Source: Arthrobacter sp. (GTDB taxonomy: Bacteria > Actinomycetota > Actinomycetes > Actinomycetales > Micrococcaceae). From it: DNA of 17,624 nucleotides. Within the stretch, counting starts at the first letter, position 1, and each line of letters begins with the position of its first letter. Below the pieces are notes generated by a model that worked only from the letters and a program-made list of their open reading frames with translations, made no database searches and had not been told where the DNA came from. Below, in pieces: positions 16,201 through 17,624 of this stretch. The DNA lies in NCBI GenBank assembly GCA_030146405.1, contig JASLBS010000249.1, positions 1-17,624 on the forward strand. Direction: 5' to 3'. The position numbers were made by a program, and so were the translations under genes.

Positions 16201-17066
16201 TGCAGGAGGTCAACGCGACGGCCTACAAGCGGGCGCCCGGGATCGTGATGATCGCCGAGGAGTCCACGGCGTTCGACGGAGTCACGCGGCCCACCAGCTC
16301 CGGGGGTCTCGGGTTCGGGATCAAATGGAACATGGGCTGGATGCACGACACCCTGCAGTACATCGCCGAGGAGCCGATCAACCGGGTCCACCACCACGGT
16401 AAGGCGACGTTCTCGATGGTGTACGCCTACACCGAGAACTTCATGCTGCCGATCAGTCATGACGAAGTGGTGCACGGCAAGGGATCGCTTCTGCGGAAGA
16501 TGCCGGGCGACCGCTGGCAGCAGCTGGCCAACGTCCGCGCCTACCTTGCGTTCCAGTGGGCGCACCCGGGCAAACAGCTCATCTTCATGGGTTCGGAATT
16601 CGCCCAGGAAGCGGAGTGGGCGGAGCAGCGCAGCCTCGACTGGTGGCTCTGCGACACCCCGTCGCACAAGGGGGTCCAGGAACTGGTCCGTTCACTGAAC
16701 TCGATCTACCGGGAGACCCCGGCCCTGTATGCGAGGGACAACGAGCCGGCCGGGTTCCAGTGGATCGACGAGAACGACGGCGAGCACAACACGCTGTCCT
16801 TCATCCGATGGGATCACCAGGGCAACCCCCTGGTCTGCGTCGCCAACTTCGCGGGCGGCCCCCACGAAGGATTCCGGGTGGGGCTCCCCTGGGCCGGTGA
16901 GTGGACCGAGGTCCTCAACACGGACTCCGAGGAGTTCGGCGGATCCGGTGTGGCGAACGCCGAGCACGTCACCGCGCACGAGGGCGCGCACAACGGGCAG
17001 CCTGCCTACGGCGACGTACGGGTTCCCCCGTTGGGGGTGCTGTACCTCAAGCCGGCCACTTCCTGA
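13260..17066 (+). CDS. Fused maltokinase and 1,4-alpha-glucan branching enzyme (Mak-GlgB)
   Basis: One uninterrupted frame encodes 1268 residues. Residues 1-462 are maltokinase (Mak/Pep2), which phosphorylates maltose with ATP to maltose 1-phosphate. It shows the N-terminal cap WLPSQRWFPAKG (15-26), LLGEQSNTSVVYG (146-158), Lys167 in IVKFFR, the catalytic loop HADLHLGQ (328-335, Asp330) and IDFEGEP (347-353, Asp348), ending RNRPDWVEMPVRDVRRAL. A linker (about 463-545) rich in Ala, Lys, Asp and Glu follows. Residues 546-1268 are GlgB (GH13_9), which makes alpha-1,6 branches: an N1 domain (VLGAHLDDGD), CBM48 (FAVWAPKARAVRVLGDFNGWDG), and catalytic Asp947 (IDGLRVDAV), Glu1000 (IAEEST) and Asp1068 (ISHDEVVHGK). 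The ATG overlaps the treS stop and has GGAGG at 13245-13249. Both enzymes look intact. An internal ATG (residue 475) could also yield separate GlgB. The gene ends 18 bases before a strong terminator. Confidence 0.95.
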   Translation: MTTHIPFIPEILTEWLPSQRWFPAKGGSVEFTVVGGTVLEDPAGAAGFEVHFLAVDSGDRTDVVSVPISYRTEPLADAENGLIGQVEHPDLGLRWAYDATHDADFVRLWVDFILAANSTSDGRLTGVLVKAPEQSEADTLQPVKVLLGEQSNTSVVYGSGPGSMIVKFFRVLAAGESPDVQISAGLTAGGSTDTPDTFGWVTGTWQEAHGGPGHHVTGHVSVLRDFVEGSTDAWRTASSAASTTADFTAEARGLGGAVARIHRQLESAFGSREASRAEEQDFKEALAKRIRWAWEEAGGAVGPLGNEVDRIVRDIETLEGIPALQRIHADLHLGQILQAPDGTWLVIDFEGEPLRPTAERSVPDVPVRDVVGMVRSLEYAAASRGAAPVGSPGAAETQQWSDAARAAFLEGYAEEADTPVDTEGALFRALWLDKALYEVVYEIRNRPDWVEMPVRDVRRALGAQPGADATKAVDMNSSKNPDADGEETLAGKAAKAVTDSVKTVAEKTRNASASLTEKAKDAVADVRADKPEEPAAAPQAPLTPRTVESSVLQQVSEGAYHQPHAVLGAHLDDGDVVTVRTLRPLARSVVVVTASGRTELDHEHNGIWVGALAAENAGHVPDYRLEVTYEGDPITVDDPYRFLPTLGEIDMHLIGEGRHETLWTALGSHVRHYSSVLGDIEGVSFAVWAPKARAVRVLGDFNGWDGSVNAMRVLGSSGIWEIFIPGASVGSCYKFGILGADGQWREKADPMARGTEIPPLTGSRVVESSYTFDDDDWMEARAAKDPHNGPMSVYEVHLGSWRQGLSYRELAEQLVEYVAWQGFTHVELMPVAEYPFGGSWGYQVTSYFAPTSRFGDPDDFKYLIDKLHQAGIGVLMDWVPAHFPKDAWALAKFDGGTLYEHGDPFLGEHQDWGTLIFDFGRSEVRNFLVANALYWLEEFHIDGLRVDAVASMLYLDYSREEGQWRPNKFGGRENLEAIAFLQEVNATAYKRAPGIVMIAEESTAFDGVTRPTSSGGLGFGIKWNMGWMHDTLQYIAEEPINRVHHHGKATFSMVYAYTENFMLPISHDEVVHGKGSLLRKMPGDRWQQLANVRAYLAFQWAHPGKQLIFMGSEFAQEAEWAEQRSLDWWLCDTPSHKGVQELVRSLNSIYRETPALYARDNEPAGFQWIDENDGEHNTLSFIRWDHQGNPLVCVANFAGGPHEGFRVGLPWAGEWTEVLNTDSEEFGGSGVANAEHVTAHEGAHNGQPAYGDVRVPPLGVLYLKPATS
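14669..14698 (+). other. Possible internal or ancestral glgB start at the Mak-GlgB junction
   Basis: An in-frame ATG at 14682 (Met475) follows the end of the maltokinase fold and has GAAAG (14669-14673) eight bases upstream, a weak ribosome binding site. It is followed by a perfect 12-bp palindrome, TTCTTCGAAGAA (14687-14698), in an AT-rich pocket unlike the flanking GC-rich code. Starting here would give a 794-residue GlgB with an N-terminal helical extension. Whether it is used cannot be told from sequence. Confidence 0.35.
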
Positions 17067-17084
17067 TCCACCCCTGCTGGTACT

Positions 17085-17121
17085 GCGGACCCCCTCGAAG
17101 GAGGGGGTCCGCGCCTGTTTT
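17085..17121 (+). terminator. Intrinsic terminator of the glgE-treS-mak/glgB operon
   Basis: A perfect 12-bp GC-rich stem (17085-17096 with 17101-17112) closes a GAAG loop and is followed by a short T-run (17118-17121). It begins 18 bases after the stop codon. Confidence 0.93.
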
Positions 17122-17148
17122 ACATCCGGGCACCAGCAGTGCTATCGT
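17119..17148 (+). promoter_or_regulatory. Candidate rRNA operon promoter P1
   Basis: TTTACA (17119-17124) and TATCGT (17143-17148) are 18 bases apart and about 370 bases upstream of 16S. The -35 box reuses the T-run of the preceding terminator. Transcription would start near 17155. Promoter calls from sequence alone are uncertain. Confidence 0.45.
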
Positions 17149-17256
17149 TTATTTCCGCGCTGATGCAGTTACTTCACCGGCCGACAACCACACATCGCAG
17201 TCCTCATCCCTTCCGCTTGGACGGGAATTGGACCCGCGAAGAGGGAATCGGACGGT

Positions 17257-17286
17257 TTGGACAAACTGGAGAAGTGCGGGTAAGCT
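17257..17286 (+). promoter_or_regulatory. Candidate rRNA operon promoter P2
   Basis: TTGGAC (17257-17262) and TAAGCT (17281-17286) are 18 bases apart, about 235 bases upstream of 16S, and upstream of the conserved leader motif, as expected for an rrn promoter. A third, poorer pair overlaps it: TTGAAA (17286-17291) and GATACA (17309-17314) with 17 bases between. The rest of 17122-17346 holds no recognisable gene. Confidence 0.5.
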
Positions 17287-17346
17287 TGAAAAGTTGCTTC
17301 GGAGCGATGATACAGCGTTTTGGTTGTGTTTGGCGCCGGTAGCTCC

Positions 17347-17371
17347 TGTTGTTTGAGAACTCAATAGTGTG
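17347..17371 (+). promoter_or_regulatory. Conserved actinobacterial rRNA leader element (boxA-like antitermination region)
   Basis: The stretch contains TTTGAGAACTCAATAGTG (17352-17369), a motif recurring in the 16S leader of actinobacteria including mycobacteria. There this part of the leader is associated with Nus-dependent antitermination and pre-rRNA processing. TTGAG and CTCAA form a short dyad around AA. It lies about 150 bases before 16S. Confidence 0.7.
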
Positions 17372-17412
17372 CCAAGTTTGTTGATACCGATTGTTTTTTG
17401 ATTGGTTGAATT

Positions 17413-17460
17413 GGCTGGTTGCCATACTTTTTGTGTGGTGGCTGGTTTTTTTGGCTGGTT
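17413..17460 (+). repeat. Three direct copies of GGCTGGTT in the rRNA leader
   Basis: Copies are at 17413-17420, 17440-17447 and 17453-17460, in a G/T-rich, C-poor stretch (about 17375-17520) unlike the rest of the window. The transcript here would be mostly G and U. No coding potential is apparent. Confidence 0.7.
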
Positions 17461-17520
17461 TCGAATTTTGTGCAGCAGTGTTGCCCGTTTTCCCGGGTTT
17501 CGTTGTTGTGTCTGTAGTTT

Positions 17521-17624
<104 letters not shown>

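Overview
The window is high-GC actinobacterial chromosome, most likely an Arthrobacter-like member of the Micrococcaceae. The evidence is the gene order carD-ispD-ispF-cysS-rlmB (the same order as around Rv3583c-Rv3579c in Mycobacterium tuberculosis), the GlgE pathway, frequent GTG starts, an actinobacterial rRNA leader (TTTGAGAACTCAATAGTG), and the variable stem at the start of the 16S gene. The genus is an inference; only about 100 bases of 16S are present.

Left part, bases 1-4496 (housekeeping): the last 157 codons of carD end at a clear intrinsic terminator. An isoprenoid/translation block follows: ispD, ispF and cysS (ispF and cysS overlap by 4 bases), then rlmB after a 155-base gap holding an imperfect two-step hairpin.

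Right part, bases 4506-17066 (alpha-glucan and trehalose metabolism): glgX (debranching) lies 9 bases after rlmB and points toward glgP (phosphorylase, minus strand). A perfect 22-bp hairpin separates them and can terminate both. glgP and the operon glgE-treS-mak/glgB are divergent across 131 bases. In glgP and glgE, a TANNNT box sits exactly 7 bases before a GTG start with no Shine-Dalgarno site, the arrangement of leaderless actinobacterial promoters. TreS turns trehalose into maltose, maltokinase makes maltose 1-phosphate, GlgE adds maltosyl units to an alpha-1,4-glucan, and GlgB branches it. GlgP and GlgX degrade the product. One locus therefore holds a full synthesis route from trehalose and the two main degradation enzymes.

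The most unusual feature is that maltokinase and branching enzyme form one continuous 1268-residue reading frame, joined by an Ala/Lys-rich, probably helical linker. An in-frame ATG at the junction may be the relic, or still the start, of a separate glgB.

Right edge, bases 17067-17624: a strong terminator, then a 16S rRNA promoter and leader region with two promoter candidates, the conserved leader motif and a G/U-rich stretch with three copies of GGCTGGTT, and finally the first ~104 bases of 16S rRNA. No mobile element, CRISPR array, tRNA or phage gene is visible. Apart from the fusion, the genes belong to well-known families.
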